Positions 1 to 6,130 of a stretch of DNA of 6,130 nucleotides are shown here, piece by piece. The position numbers and the translations under genes were made by a program. The notes beneath the pieces were generated by a model. The model had not been told where the DNA came from. It was given only the letters and a program-made list of their open reading frames with translations, and did no database searches. Source of the stretch: Anaerolineaceae bacterium UBA700 (GTDB lineage: Bacteria; Chloroflexota; Anaerolineae; Anaerolineales; Anaerolineaceae). Positions within the stretch are counted from its first letter, which is position 1, and each line of letters starts with the position of its first letter. Where the stretch lies: assembly GCA_002298885.1 (NCBI GenBank), contig DBMK01000112.1, forward strand, positions 1-6,130, in the 5' to 3' direction.

Positions 1-32
1 GCAAAAATAAGGTGTCAGGTCTACTTTCCGCA

Positions 33-67
33 TCTATTCTCTATTCTCAATTCTCTACTCTCTCCTA
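33..67 (-). repeat. Heptanucleotide-periodic tract at the 3' end of pcm
   Basis: On the plus strand this reads as five successive 7-mers: TCTATTC, TCTATTC, TCAATTC, TCTACTC, TCTCCTA. On the pcm coding strand it is purine-rich. The last unit supplies the TAG stop codon of pcm (65-67). The same unit type recurs in the pcm leader (761-823) in the opposite orientation and at the mutY stop (907-934) in the same orientation. The 14-mer AGAGAGTAGAGAAT is on the minus strand at 50-63 and on the plus strand at 767-780. There is no terminator-like hairpin with a T-run between pcm and the left edge of the window. Confidence 0.75.
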
Positions 68-748
68 TGTAAAATACATCCCCGGAACTTCTTCCCACTC
101 GGCTTCCTTCCACCCATAAGTCCCTCTCAGCGGAACAAAGCACACCGGGAGGATCGATTCCGGCTCCAGGCGGCTGCCGCGGCGCTCCCACACCTGCAGG
201 TCCTGCCCGGCGCGGTCGCCGACCGGGATGACCAGACGGCCGCCGTCGGCGAGCTGGTCGAGCAGGGGCTGGGGCGGGCAGGGGGCGGCCGCGGTCACCA
301 GGATGCCCTGGTAGGGCGCCGCTTCCGGCCAGCCCAGGCTGCCGTCGCCGGAATGGCAAAAGACATTCGCATAGCCGAGACTTGCCAGGGTTTGCTGGGC
401 GCGCTCCGCCAGGCGGGCGTGGCGCTCCACCGTGTGCACGCTGCGCGCCAGCTCGGCCAGGATACCCGCCTGGTATCCCGAGCCGGTGCCGATCTCCAGC
501 ACGGTTTCGTCTCCATTCAATTGGAGCAGGTTGGTCATCAGGGCCACGATGTACGGCTGAGAGATGGTCTGGGCGTCGCCGATCGGCAGGGGGCCGTCAT
601 CGTAAGCATTCTTGCGACATTCCGCCGGCACGAACACGTGCCGGGGCACCTTGCGAAACGCCTCCAGCAGCCGGGCACTACGCAGCCCGCGCCGCTCGAT
701 TTGCTCGCTGACCATTTGTTCTCTCTGAGAGAGGAAGGGATCGGACAT
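65..748 (-). CDS. pcm: Protein-L-isoaspartate O-methyltransferase
   Basis: This cytoplasmic repair enzyme transfers a methyl group from S-adenosylmethionine to L-isoaspartyl residues that form in ageing proteins, starting their conversion back to aspartate. The 227-residue product has the family hallmarks in order: the conserved PIGDAQTISQP block at 55-65 (substrate and cofactor region), SAM-binding motif I VLEIGTGSGY at 83-92, an acidic residue after motif I in VERH (E108), VTAAAP at 151-156, and LVIPVG at 172-177 followed by a FVPL segment at 204-207. Length is normal for bacterial Pcm (about 205-230). The ATG at 748 is preferred although its upstream bases are pyrimidine-rich with no Shine-Dalgarno, because residues 5-13 (FLSQREQMV) look like the usual N-terminal helix. 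M12 is a possible alternative start. It lies 175 bp downstream of mutY and probably has its own promoter. The stop codon lies inside a heptamer repeat tract. Confidence 0.96.
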   Translation of the reverse strand: MSDPFLSQREQMVSEQIERRGLRSARLLEAFRKVPRHVFVPAECRKNAYDDGPLPIGDAQTISQPYIVALMTNLLQLNGDETVLEIGTGSGYQAGILAELARSVHTVERHARLAERAQQTLASLGYANVFCHSGDGSLGWPEAAPYQGILVTAAAPCPPQPLLDQLADGGRLVIPVGDRAGQDLQVWERRGSRLEPESILPVCFVPLRGTYGWKEAEWEEVPGMYFT

Positions 749-760
749 GGGGGTGAAAAA

Positions 761-858
761 GAGATTAGAGAGTAGAGAATAGGGATTGGTGATTAGAGAA
801 TGGAGATTAGAAATTGGAGAATTGGTACATGAAATCGAAAATTGAAATTCGAAAATCG
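761..858. repeat. Heptanucleotide-periodic array in the pcm leader
   Basis: Fourteen 7-mers run in constant phase. The first nine are GAGATTA, GAGAGTA, GAGAATA, GGGATTG, GTGATTA, GAGAATG, GAGATTA, GAAATTG, GAGAATT (761-823). After GGTACAT (824-830) the phase continues in a second class: GAAATCG, AAAATTG, AAATTCG, AAAATCG (831-858). The units are degenerate, so this is a decayed or diversified tandem array. In a pcm transcript it would be a long pyrimidine-rich 5' leader that ends just before the start codon. No open reading frame of plausible coding character uses it. Confidence 0.75.
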
Positions 859-883
859 AAAATGTCTTTACCTCTTGAATTTC

Positions 884-912
884 ATTATACTCTCCTCGCC
901 CCCGTTTCTCTA
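884..912 (-). promoter_or_regulatory. Candidate sigma70-type promoter for pcm
   Basis: On the minus strand a perfect -10 hexamer TATAAT (plus-strand ATTATA, 884-889) is preceded at 17 bp by TAGAGA (907-912), which matches TTGACA at four of six positions. The -35 element lies inside the heptamer tract at the end of mutY. Transcription would begin near 877 and give a leader of about 128 nt that crosses the heptamer array before the pcm start at 748. The -10 match is strong and the -35 moderate; the position between mutY and pcm fits. Confidence 0.45.
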
Positions 913-923
913 CTCTCCACTCT

Positions 924-934
<11 letters not shown>
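907..934 (-). repeat. Heptanucleotide tract over the mutY stop codon
   Basis: Four 7-mers on the plus strand: TCTCTAC, TCTCCAC, TCTCTAC, TCTCTCA. On the coding strand the tract overlaps the last codons (Arg370, Glu371) and the TAG stop of mutY at 924-926, just as the tract at 33-67 supplies the TAG of pcm. It shares the 12-mer AGAGAGTAGAGA with the other two tracts. Confidence 0.7.
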
Positions 935-2039
<1,105 letters not shown>

Positions 2040-2047
2040 ACCGGGAA

Positions 2048-2061
2048 GGCGCAGCTGCGCC
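2048..2061. repeat. 14-bp perfect palindrome before mutY
   Basis: GGCGCAGCTGCGCC is its own reverse complement and can fold as a 5-bp GC stem with an AGCT loop. It fills most of the 27-bp gap between the stop of the 100-residue gene (2067) and the mutY start (2039), ending 8 bp before the ATG, where a Shine-Dalgarno would be expected and none is seen. Confidence 0.6.
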
Positions 2062-2066
2062 GTAGG

Positions 2067-2369
2067 CTAAAACTGAAAGCCGCCGTGGCTTTCGACGATC
2101 TTTTCGGTGTAATTGACCACATAATCCTGCAATTGGCCGTGCAGGTTCTTCCACTCGGGCGAGACCAGCACCTGGCGGGCCTTGGAAACCGAGGGCAGGA
2201 TTGCGCCTACCAGGATCTGGGGCCGGTTACCGTATACAGTTGCCCATGCGTCGCGCAGTTCTAACCCCAGGCGCTGCACACCCGGGATGAACTCACGCAC
2301 GACGAATTCGAAGTACTCCTGCTCGCGTTCAGGTGCAATGTCCCAGGTCATAATCAATTTAACGGCCAC
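2067..2369 (-). CDS. Conserved-looking hypothetical protein, possible ferredoxin-like alpha/beta fold
   Basis: I do not recognise a named family. The product is 100 residues starting from GTG, read as Met. A strong Shine-Dalgarno AAGGAG lies 6 nt upstream and decides this start. Apparent secondary structure is strand (VKLIMTWDI, 3-11), helix (13-34), strand segments (about 38-58, containing ATVYGNRPQILVGAIL), then a long C-terminal helix (60-94). This beta-alpha-beta-alpha layout and size resemble dimeric alpha-beta barrel proteins of the ABM or NIPSNAP type, but that is inference from pattern only. There are no cysteines, signal peptide or membrane segment. It sits 13 bp after the metallo-beta-lactamase-fold gene and 27 bp before mutY, so it is very likely co-transcribed with both. 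Codon use matches its neighbours, so it is probably a real gene. Confidence 0.8.
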   Translation of the reverse strand: MAVKLIMTWDIAPEREQEYFEFVVREFIPGVQRLGLELRDAWATVYGNRPQILVGAILPSVSKARQVLVSPEWKNLHGQLQDYVVNYTEKIVESHGGFQF

Positions 2370-2375
2370 GGCACG

Positions 2376-2381
2376 CTCCTT
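2376..2381 (-). promoter_or_regulatory. Shine-Dalgarno that fixes a GTG start
   Basis: AAGGAG on the minus strand, six bases before the GTG at 2367-2369. It lies between the stop codon of the upstream gene (2383-2385) and this start. The other in-frame-looking GTG at 2372-2374 is only one base from the AAGGAG and is too close to be used. Confidence 0.75.
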
Positions 2382-2382
2382 G

Positions 2383-3027
2383 TCAACTGTGCTGGTACTC
2401 CAGGACGATTACTTTCGTCTCTTCCGGTAAGGCGGACACGCTGTTTACTTTCAACGAGGGCATTTTTTCAACGTCTCCGAGACCCATTTCCTTAAGGAAC
2501 TTGCTGAGCGGATCCAGCTTGAGCAGCGAGCTTCCCGTGGCGTACTGCATCGGCACCACGATCTTCGGCTCGAGCAGGCTAATCACTTCGGCGGCCTTGG
2601 CCGCGTTCAGGCTGGCAGCGTCTCCGACCGGCACCAGGGCCACGTGCACCGGCCCCAGGGCTTCAATCTCTGCCTGGGTGGGCACCCGGTTGAGCACGCC
2701 CAGATGGGCGATGGTCAATCCATTATAGTCAAAAACATACAGCGTGTTGCGCAGCTCGTCGCTGTGTTTGACCCCGTTGGTTTGGATGCCGGTGATAAAG
2801 ACTCCGCCGATTTCGAATTCACCTGGGCCGGTGATCGCATGCGGTCCGCCTTTGACGGCGTCGAGGTGGTTGTAATGGGGCAGATCGTAACTTACGGTGA
2901 CGATGTCGGCCTTGAGCTTGAGCGCTTCGTAGCCGGTTGTTTTGGCGTCGTAGGGGTCCGTGACCACGGAAGCCATGCTGCGCTCGACCAGCCTGAAGCA
3001 AGAATGTCCGTACCAGGTGATTTCCAT
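2383..3027 (-). CDS. UlaG-like metallo-beta-lactamase-fold protein with degenerate metal site
   Basis: The 214-residue product opens with MEITWYGHSCFRL, the usual start of COG2220 / UlaG-like hydrolases. It keeps the fold markers VVTDPY (21-26), GPGEFEIGGVFITGI (67-81) and IAHLG (106-110). The catalytic motifs are altered. The HxHxDH region reads S46-Y-D-L-P-H-Y52, so the two HxH histidines are Tyr47 and Leu49. The usual HLGDLxH reads HLGVLNR, replacing Asp by Val111 and His by Arg114. The usual PMHY reads PMQY (Gln161). His8, Asp48, His51, His54 and His108 remain. Canonical dinuclear zinc hydrolysis is therefore unlikely; a non-catalytic or reassigned role is inferred, and no substrate can be proposed. 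It is cytoplasmic, with no signal peptide. It is the first gene of the leftward cluster, with GGAGG at 3040-3044 (12 nt from the ATG, slightly long) and a near-consensus promoter upstream. Confidence 0.88.
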   Translation of the reverse strand: MEITWYGHSCFRLVERSMASVVTDPYDAKTTGYEALKLKADIVTVSYDLPHYNHLDAVKGGPHAITGPGEFEIGGVFITGIQTNGVKHSDELRNTLYVFDYNGLTIAHLGVLNRVPTQAEIEALGPVHVALVPVGDAASLNAAKAAEVISLLEPKIVVPMQYATGSSLLKLDPLSKFLKEMGLGDVEKMPSLKVNSVSALPEETKVIVLEYQHS

Positions 3028-3057
3028 TTAAAATTAAATCCTCCAAGATTCGATCTG

Positions 3058-3086
3058 ATTATACAATATTAGAGGAAAGATGTCAG
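3058..3086 (-). promoter_or_regulatory. Sigma70-type promoter of the leftward cluster
   Basis: On the minus strand CTGACA (3081-3086; five of six match to TTGACA) and a perfect TATAAT (3058-3063) are separated by exactly 17 bp. Transcription would start near 3050, giving a leader of about 23 nt that contains GGAGG (3040-3044) before the ATG at 3027. An inverted repeat TCAGG-N5-CCTGA (3083-3097) overlaps the -35 box and could be an operator. Confidence 0.75.
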
Positions 3087-3102
3087 GGAGAGCCTGATCT
3101 TT

Positions 3103-3121
3103 ATCCACGAATTTCACGAAT
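3103..3121. repeat. Single arm of the dispersed CCACGAATT-type repeat
   Basis: ATCCACGAATTTCACGAAT matches 18 of 19 bases of the left arm of the long inverted repeat at 4995-5013, in the same orientation. A full second arm is not present here; only a short TTCG (3133-3136) could pair with its end, so this copy looks partial or decayed. Confidence 0.65.
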
Positions 3122-3160
3122 CAGAACTAATGTTCGTATTTTAACTGCCAGACAATTCTT

Positions 3161-3178
3161 AGCCCGATTTATCGGGCT
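3161..3178. repeat. Small perfect hairpin AGCCCGAT/ATCGGGCT
   Basis: AGCCCGAT (3161-3168) and ATCGGGCT (3171-3178) are perfect complements around two T residues; realistically a 7-bp stem with a TTTA loop. There is no T-run on either side, and it sits between divergent genes, so it is not a terminator of a known gene. It resembles short REP-type palindromes. Confidence 0.6.
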
Positions 3179-3189
3179 TGGTCCCTCTA

Positions 3190-3212
3190 GCCTGACGGCT
3201 TTAGCCTCAGGC
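3190..3212. repeat. Bulged hairpin adjacent to 3161-3178
   Basis: GCCTGA (3190-3195) pairs with TCAGGC (3207-3212). After a single bulged C at 3196, GGC (3197-3199) pairs with GCC (3204-3206) around a TTTA loop. The stem has the same TTTA loop as its neighbour 12 bp to the left, so the two look like a pair of REP-like elements. Confidence 0.6.
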
Positions 3213-3373
3213 GATATTTATATAGTGCAATAATCTAAGTGTGATACAACCTTTTTTAATACTGCCAGATAGCCAGTTCATATTTCCTAGCAAGGAATAA
3301 AAACTGCGAAAGCGGTATACTTAAATAGGGTTACACCTCTTCTTGAAGACCGATGCCAAAAAGCTCTTTAGAC

Positions 3374-3378
3374 AGGAG
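3374..3378 (+). promoter_or_regulatory. Shine-Dalgarno that fixes the cupin start
   Basis: AGGAG, six bases before the ATG at 3385. The in-frame TTG at 3343 has no such site upstream, and the 14 extra residues it would add do not resemble a cupin N-terminus. Confidence 0.75.
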
Positions 3379-3384
3379 CATTCA

Positions 3385-3726
3385 ATGAAACTGATTACCG
3401 AAGCCTCGAAAGAACCGGCGGTGGCGGTTGCGCCGGGGTTGCAGCGCCAGGTGCTGGCCTATGGCGGCGGCCTGATGGCCACCCGGTTCACCTTTGCCGC
3501 AGGGGCCATCGCCGAATGGCACAGCCATCCCCACGAGCAGGTGAGCTGCATCGTCTCTGGCGAGATCGATTACTGCACCGAAGGCCACCCCCCGGTGCGC
3601 CTGCTTGCCGGCGGAAGTTTTTATGTTCCCCCGAACCTGCGCCACCGCGTCGTCGCCATCCAGCCCACCGTCATCGTCGACGTTTTCTCGCCCCAGCGGG
3701 AAGAGTTTTTACCGAAAAATGAATAA
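3385..3726 (+). CDS. Small single-domain cupin
   Basis: The 113-residue product is a single conserved cupin barrel. Motif 1 is seen as G40-x5-H46-S-H48-x3-Q52-x6-G59, with Gln in the place of the common Glu. Motif 2 appears as G76-x5-P82-x-N84-x2-H87. The likely metal ligands are therefore His46, His48, Gln52 and His87. There is no DNA-binding domain, signal peptide or membrane segment. Members of this family range from isomerases and dioxygenases to non-catalytic ligand binders, so the substrate cannot be named. The ATG at 3385 is chosen because AGGAG lies six bases upstream; an in-frame TTG at 3343 would add 14 residues and has no ribosome binding site. The thiolase gene begins 29 bp downstream with no terminator between, so the two are probably co-transcribed. 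Confidence 0.87.
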   Translation: MKLITEASKEPAVAVAPGLQRQVLAYGGGLMATRFTFAAGAIAEWHSHPHEQVSCIVSGEIDYCTEGHPPVRLLAGGSFYVPPNLRHRVVAIQPTVIVDVFSPQREEFLPKNE

Positions 3727-3755
3727 ATTGTTTCCCTGCTATAACAAGGGCATAA

Positions 3756-4982
3756 ATGTCAAACGAAGATGTAGTTATTATTGATAGTATCCGCACCCCG
3801 ATCGGCAATCTGGGCGGGGCGCTGGCTGCCGTGCGGCCGGACGATATGGCGGCCCACGTGCTGGAGGCGCTGGTGAAACGCACCGGTATCGACCCGGCCC
3901 TGGTGGAAGAAGTGTACATGGGCTGCGCCAACCAGGCGGGGGAGGATAACCGCAACGTAGCGCGCATGGCCACCCTGCTGGCGGGCTTCCCGGTCGAAGT
4001 GCCGGCGGTGACGGTCAACCGCCTGTGCGCATCGGGCTTGTTTGCAGTGAATATGGCAGCCCGTGCCATCCGCAGCGGGGACGGAGACGTGTACATTGCC
4101 GGCGGCGTGGAGAGTATGTCGCGCGCCCCCTATTCGATCCCCAAGGCCGAGCAGCCCTTCGCCTTTGGCAACCAGACCGCCTGGGACACGTCCCTGGGCT
4201 GGCGCTACCCCAATCCGAAGATGGAAGAGCTCTACGGTACGGAATCGATGGGCGAGACAGCCGAGAATATTGCCGAAATGACCCGCATCACCCGGGAGGA
4301 CCAGGACGCCTTTGCCCTGGAGAGTCACCGGCGGGCCATCCAGGCGATGGATGCCGGCAAATTGAATGAGGAGATCGTTCCGGTGCCCGTTCCGCAGAGA
4401 AAAGGGGAGCCGATTCTTGTGACCCATGACGAGCGCCCGCGGCGCGATACCAGCCTGGAATCGCTCGCCCGGCTGGGCCCGGCCTTCCGCAAGAACGGCA
4501 GCGTCACCGCCGGCAATTCCTCCGGCCTGAACGATGGAGCCGCGGCCCTACTGGTGACCAGCGCGAAACGCGCCCGCCAGTTGGGCCTGAAGCCGCTGGC
4601 GCGCATCGTCGCCGCGGCTTCAGCCGGGGTGCCGCCGCGCATCATGGGCATGGGCCCGGTGCCGGCCACGCGAAAGGCCCTGAGCCGGGCTGACCTGACC
4701 CTCGACCAAATTGGCCTGATCGAGCTGAACGAGGCCTTCGCTGTCCAATCCCTGGCGGTCATGCGCGAGCTGGGGTTCGAGCACAAGATCACTAACGTCA
4801 ACGGCGGGGCAATTGCCATCGGCCATCCCCTCGGTTGCTCCGGGGCGCGCATCCTGACCACCCTGCTGCACGAAATGGGCCGCCGCGCCCCTTCCATGCC
4901 GCGCCCATACTACGGCCTGGCCACCCTGTGCGTCGGTGTGGGCATGGGCGAAGCAACAATCGTTGAATATCTCGGGGATTGA
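3756..4982 (+). CDS. Thiolase (acetyl-CoA acyltransferase / 3-oxoadipyl-CoA thiolase type)
   Basis: Thiolases cleave a 3-oxoacyl-CoA with CoA to acetyl-CoA and a shortened acyl-CoA, or run the reverse condensation. The 408-residue product has the nucleophile Cys91 in NRLCASG (88-94), the [11 protein letters not shown] block at 253-263, NEAFA at 325-329, the [10 protein letters not shown] block with catalytic His357 at 356-365, and the second catalytic cysteine Cys392 in LCVGVGMG. Length is normal for the degradative class. [15 protein letters not shown] (57-71) and [11 protein letters not shown] (144-154), together with GVG instead of GGG after Cys392, resemble PaaJ/PcaF, the 3-oxoadipyl-CoA thiolases of phenylacetate and beta-ketoadipate breakdown, as remembered. 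No other gene of those pathways is in the window, so a general fatty-acid or branched-acyl thiolase is equally possible. An AAGGG ribosome binding site lies 5 nt before the ATG. It probably shares a transcript with the cupin gene. Confidence 0.94.
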   Translation: MSNEDVVIIDSIRTPIGNLGGALAAVRPDDMAAHVLEALVKRTGIDPALVEEVYMGCANQAGEDNRNVARMATLLAGFPVEVPAVTVNRLCASGLFAVNMAARAIRSGDGDVYIAGGVESMSRAPYSIPKAEQPFAFGNQTAWDTSLGWRYPNPKMEELYGTESMGETAENIAEMTRITREDQDAFALESHRRAIQAMDAGKLNEEIVPVPVPQRKGEPILVTHDERPRRDTSLESLARLGPAFRKNGSVTAGNSSGLNDGAAALLVTSAKRARQLGLKPLARIVAAASAGVPPRIMGMGPVPATRKALSRADLTLDQIGLIELNEAFAVQSLAVMRELGFEHKITNVNGGAIAIGHPLGCSGARILTTLLHEMGRRAPSMPRPYYGLATLCVGVGMGEATIVEYLGD

Positions 4983-4990
4983 GAGATGAA

Positions 4991-5093
4991 AATCATCCAC
5001 GAATTACACGAATTTAAACGAATGGGCGCGAATAAATAGCTAATTAATTCAATCGTGTCAATTTGTTCTCATTCGTGTAATTCGCGGATAATT
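4991..5093. repeat. 103-bp imperfect inverted repeat between thiolase and epimerase
   Basis: The outer arms 4991-5013 and 5071-5093 match at 21 of 23 bases when one is reverse-complemented; the core ATCCACGAATTACACGAAT matches at 18 of 19. The next 20 bases inward (5014-5033 with 5051-5070) still pair at about 12 positions, with three further G-U wobbles, so the whole element could fold as one long hairpin around an AT-rich centre near 5042. It starts 9 bp after the thiolase stop and ends 11 bp before the epimerase start. There is no T-run after it, so it is not a classical terminator. No transposase is encoded. It resembles a non-autonomous repeat seen between genes in many environmental bacteria (recollection, not searched). 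Confidence 0.75.
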
Positions 5094-5104
5094 ACTTAAA
5101 TAAC

Positions 5105-6100
5105 ATGAATATTCTCGTCACAGGCTCCACAGGGTTTATCGGCGCGCATCTTTGCCAGGCGCTGGTCGAGCGCGGGCACACGGTGCGCGCTTTTCACCGG
5201 CCCACCAGCAACTTGCGATTAATTGCCGATCTGCCGGTCGAGCACGCCGTGGGCGACCTGACCCAGCCCGAGACCGTCCGCACTGCCTTGCAGGGGATCG
5301 AGGTTGTCTTCCACGCCGCTGCCCAGTTAGGCGGGTCCGGCAGGGACCAATCCGGGCGCATGTATACGGTTACGGTAGAAGGCACGCGGGCGCTGATGCA
5401 GGCTGCGCTCGAGGCTGGGGTCCGCCGGGTGGTCCATACCAGCAGCGTGGCTGCCCTGGGCGTTCCGGAAAAAGCGCCGCGCGATCGGAATGCTGTAAAT
5501 ATGCCCTGCCTGGACGAGAACCACACCTGGAATTTCCGCCCGGACTACTGGCCTTACGGTTATGCCAAGTACCTGGCCGAGCTCGAAGCTCAAAAAGCGG
5601 TCGTGCAAGGCCTGGACGTGGTGATCGTCAATCCCACCATCGTTTTTGGCGCCGGGGATATCTACCGCCAGGATAACTCTATCGTCATGCAGGTCGCCAG
5701 GCGTAAGGTGAATGTTCTGGTCGAAGGCAGCTTGAACGCGGTCCACGTGCAGGACGTGGTAGACGGCCACCTGGCTGCCCTGGAAAACGGGCGAACCGGC
5801 GAGCGCTATATCCTTGGGGGCGCCAACATGTCCATCGTCGAATTGATCCGTACGATTGCATCCATTACCGGCGCGCCCGTCCCCAACCTGGTGCTGCCGG
5901 GGGATCTCGTCAGCTCGTTTGCAGGGGTGATCGCTCCGCTCGAGCCTTTTCTGGATTTGCCCGTATCCGCCGGCGATCTGCGCCTGGCAGGTTTCCATTT
6001 CATCTACGAAACACGCAAAGCCCAGGTTGAGCTCGGCCTGCTGCCGCCCCGCCCGGTCGCCGATGCCATCGACGAGGCTTACCGCTGGTTCACCCAATAA
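5105..6100 (+). CDS. NAD(P)-dependent epimerase/dehydratase family protein (extended SDR)
   Basis: The 331-residue product is an extended short-chain dehydrogenase/reductase with a Rossmann fold. The cofactor motif G7-x2-G10-x2-G13 is at the N-terminus. A DLTQPE segment (51-56) follows, then HAAA at 70-73, the catalytic serine region HTSS at 111-114, and the Y151-x3-K155 pair in YGYAK. NPTIVFG (176-182) and VHVQDVVDGHLAALENG (213-229), followed by ERYILGG, resemble the dihydroflavonol-4-reductase and hopanoid-associated HpnA-like branch. The substrate is likely a sugar nucleotide, sterol-like or carbonyl compound, but it cannot be fixed from sequence. There is no signal peptide. The start is certain because the conserved first strand begins at the ATG, yet no Shine-Dalgarno is visible; a weak TTGTTC-N18-GATAAT within the repeat arm would make a nearly leaderless transcript. 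The inverted repeat separates it from the thiolase, so operon membership is doubtful. Confidence 0.93.
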   Translation: MNILVTGSTGFIGAHLCQALVERGHTVRAFHRPTSNLRLIADLPVEHAVGDLTQPETVRTALQGIEVVFHAAAQLGGSGRDQSGRMYTVTVEGTRALMQAALEAGVRRVVHTSSVAALGVPEKAPRDRNAVNMPCLDENHTWNFRPDYWPYGYAKYLAELEAQKAVVQGLDVVIVNPTIVFGAGDIYRQDNSIVMQVARRKVNVLVEGSLNAVHVQDVVDGHLAALENGRTGERYILGGANMSIVELIRTIASITGAPVPNLVLPGDLVSSFAGVIAPLEPFLDLPVSAGDLRLAGFHFIYETRKAQVELGLLPPRPVADAIDEAYRWFTQ

Positions 6101-6130
6101 CAGATTTTTAATGCGTTTTCCGGCGGGTAT

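Larger units (their letters stand above)
3028..3384. other. Divergent intergenic region, 357 bp
   Basis: This AT-rich stretch separates the leftward cluster from the rightward cupin gene. It holds the leftward promoter (3058-3086), one arm of a dispersed repeat (3103-3121) and two adjacent hairpins (3161-3178 and 3190-3212). A 9-base direct repeat ACTGCCAGA is present at 3144-3152 and 3261-3269. Between 3213 and 3342 I see no gene. For the rightward genes only a -10-like TATACT at 3316-3321 can be pointed to, without a matching -35, so that promoter is unresolved. Confidence 0.7.

Noticed and set aside
353..775. 140-codon open frame on the plus strand opposite pcm
   Set aside because: It lies wholly over a clear pcm gene with all motifs on the other strand, runs into the repeat tract, and has no recognisable domain; typical antisense open frame in GC-rich DNA.
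3161..3212. Terminators for flanking genes
   Set aside because: Both neighbouring genes are transcribed away from this region and neither hairpin has a T-run.
3343..3384. TTG start adding 14 residues to the cupin
   Set aside because: No ribosome binding site before the TTG, while the ATG at 3385 has AGGAG at six bases.
3759..4427. 222-codon minus-strand frame opposite the thiolase
   Set aside because: Antisense shadow of a thiolase with intact catalytic motifs; high His, Arg and Gly content and no family resemblance.
4991..5093. Intrinsic terminator after the thiolase
   Set aside because: The long AT-rich inverted repeat is not followed by a T-run and is matched by another copy arm elsewhere in the window, so a dispersed repeat explains it better.
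5327..6097. 256-codon minus-strand frame opposite the epimerase
   Set aside because: Antisense shadow; the plus-strand frame has Rossmann and YxxxK motifs in correct order.

Overview
The window most resembles a chromosomal segment from a member of the Chloroflexota, probably class Anaerolineae. This rests on remembered protein-family resemblance, GC-rich coding sequence and AT-rich intergenic repeats; no 16S or other phylogenetic marker is present. Seven protein-coding genes are supported. No RNA gene, CRISPR array, transposase, integrase or attachment site was found.

Minus-strand block (65-3027, transcribed right to left). Starting from a near-consensus sigma70-type promoter (3058-3086), the order is: a UlaG-like metallo-beta-lactamase-fold protein whose metal-binding motifs are mostly replaced; a 99-100 residue protein of unknown function; MutY adenine glycosylase with a C-terminal Nudix-type domain; and Pcm, the protein-L-isoaspartate methyltransferase. 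The first three are 13 and 27 bp apart and are probably one operon. Pcm lies 175 bp further on and has its own candidate promoter. MutY repairs oxidised-guanine mispairs and Pcm repairs aged proteins, so a macromolecular-damage theme is possible, but the two leading genes give it no direct support.

Divergent region (3028-3384). This 357 bp AT-rich gap holds the minus-strand promoter, one arm of a dispersed repeat and two small adjacent hairpins. No convincing promoter for the rightward genes was found.

Plus-strand block (3385-6100). A single-domain cupin (start best placed at an ATG with a good ribosome binding site, not at the upstream TTG) is followed after 29 bp by a thiolase of the acetyl-CoA acyltransferase / 3-oxoadipyl-CoA thiolase type. 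A 103 bp imperfect inverted repeat fills nearly all of the next gap. It is followed by an extended short-chain dehydrogenase/reductase (NAD(P)-dependent epimerase, dihydroflavonol-reductase-like) that starts 11 bp past the repeat and has no visible Shine-Dalgarno sequence.

The most notable non-coding structure is a set of heptanucleotide-periodic purine/pyrimidine tracts around pcm: at its stop codon, in its leader, and at the mutY stop codon. The leader tract is perfectly complementary over 12-14 bases to the other two. The most notable protein observations are the loss of metal ligands in the beta-lactamase-fold protein and a complete Nudix box in the MutY C-terminal domain. No clear new defence or mobile system is visible; this is mostly housekeeping and metabolic gene content with unusual intergenic DNA.
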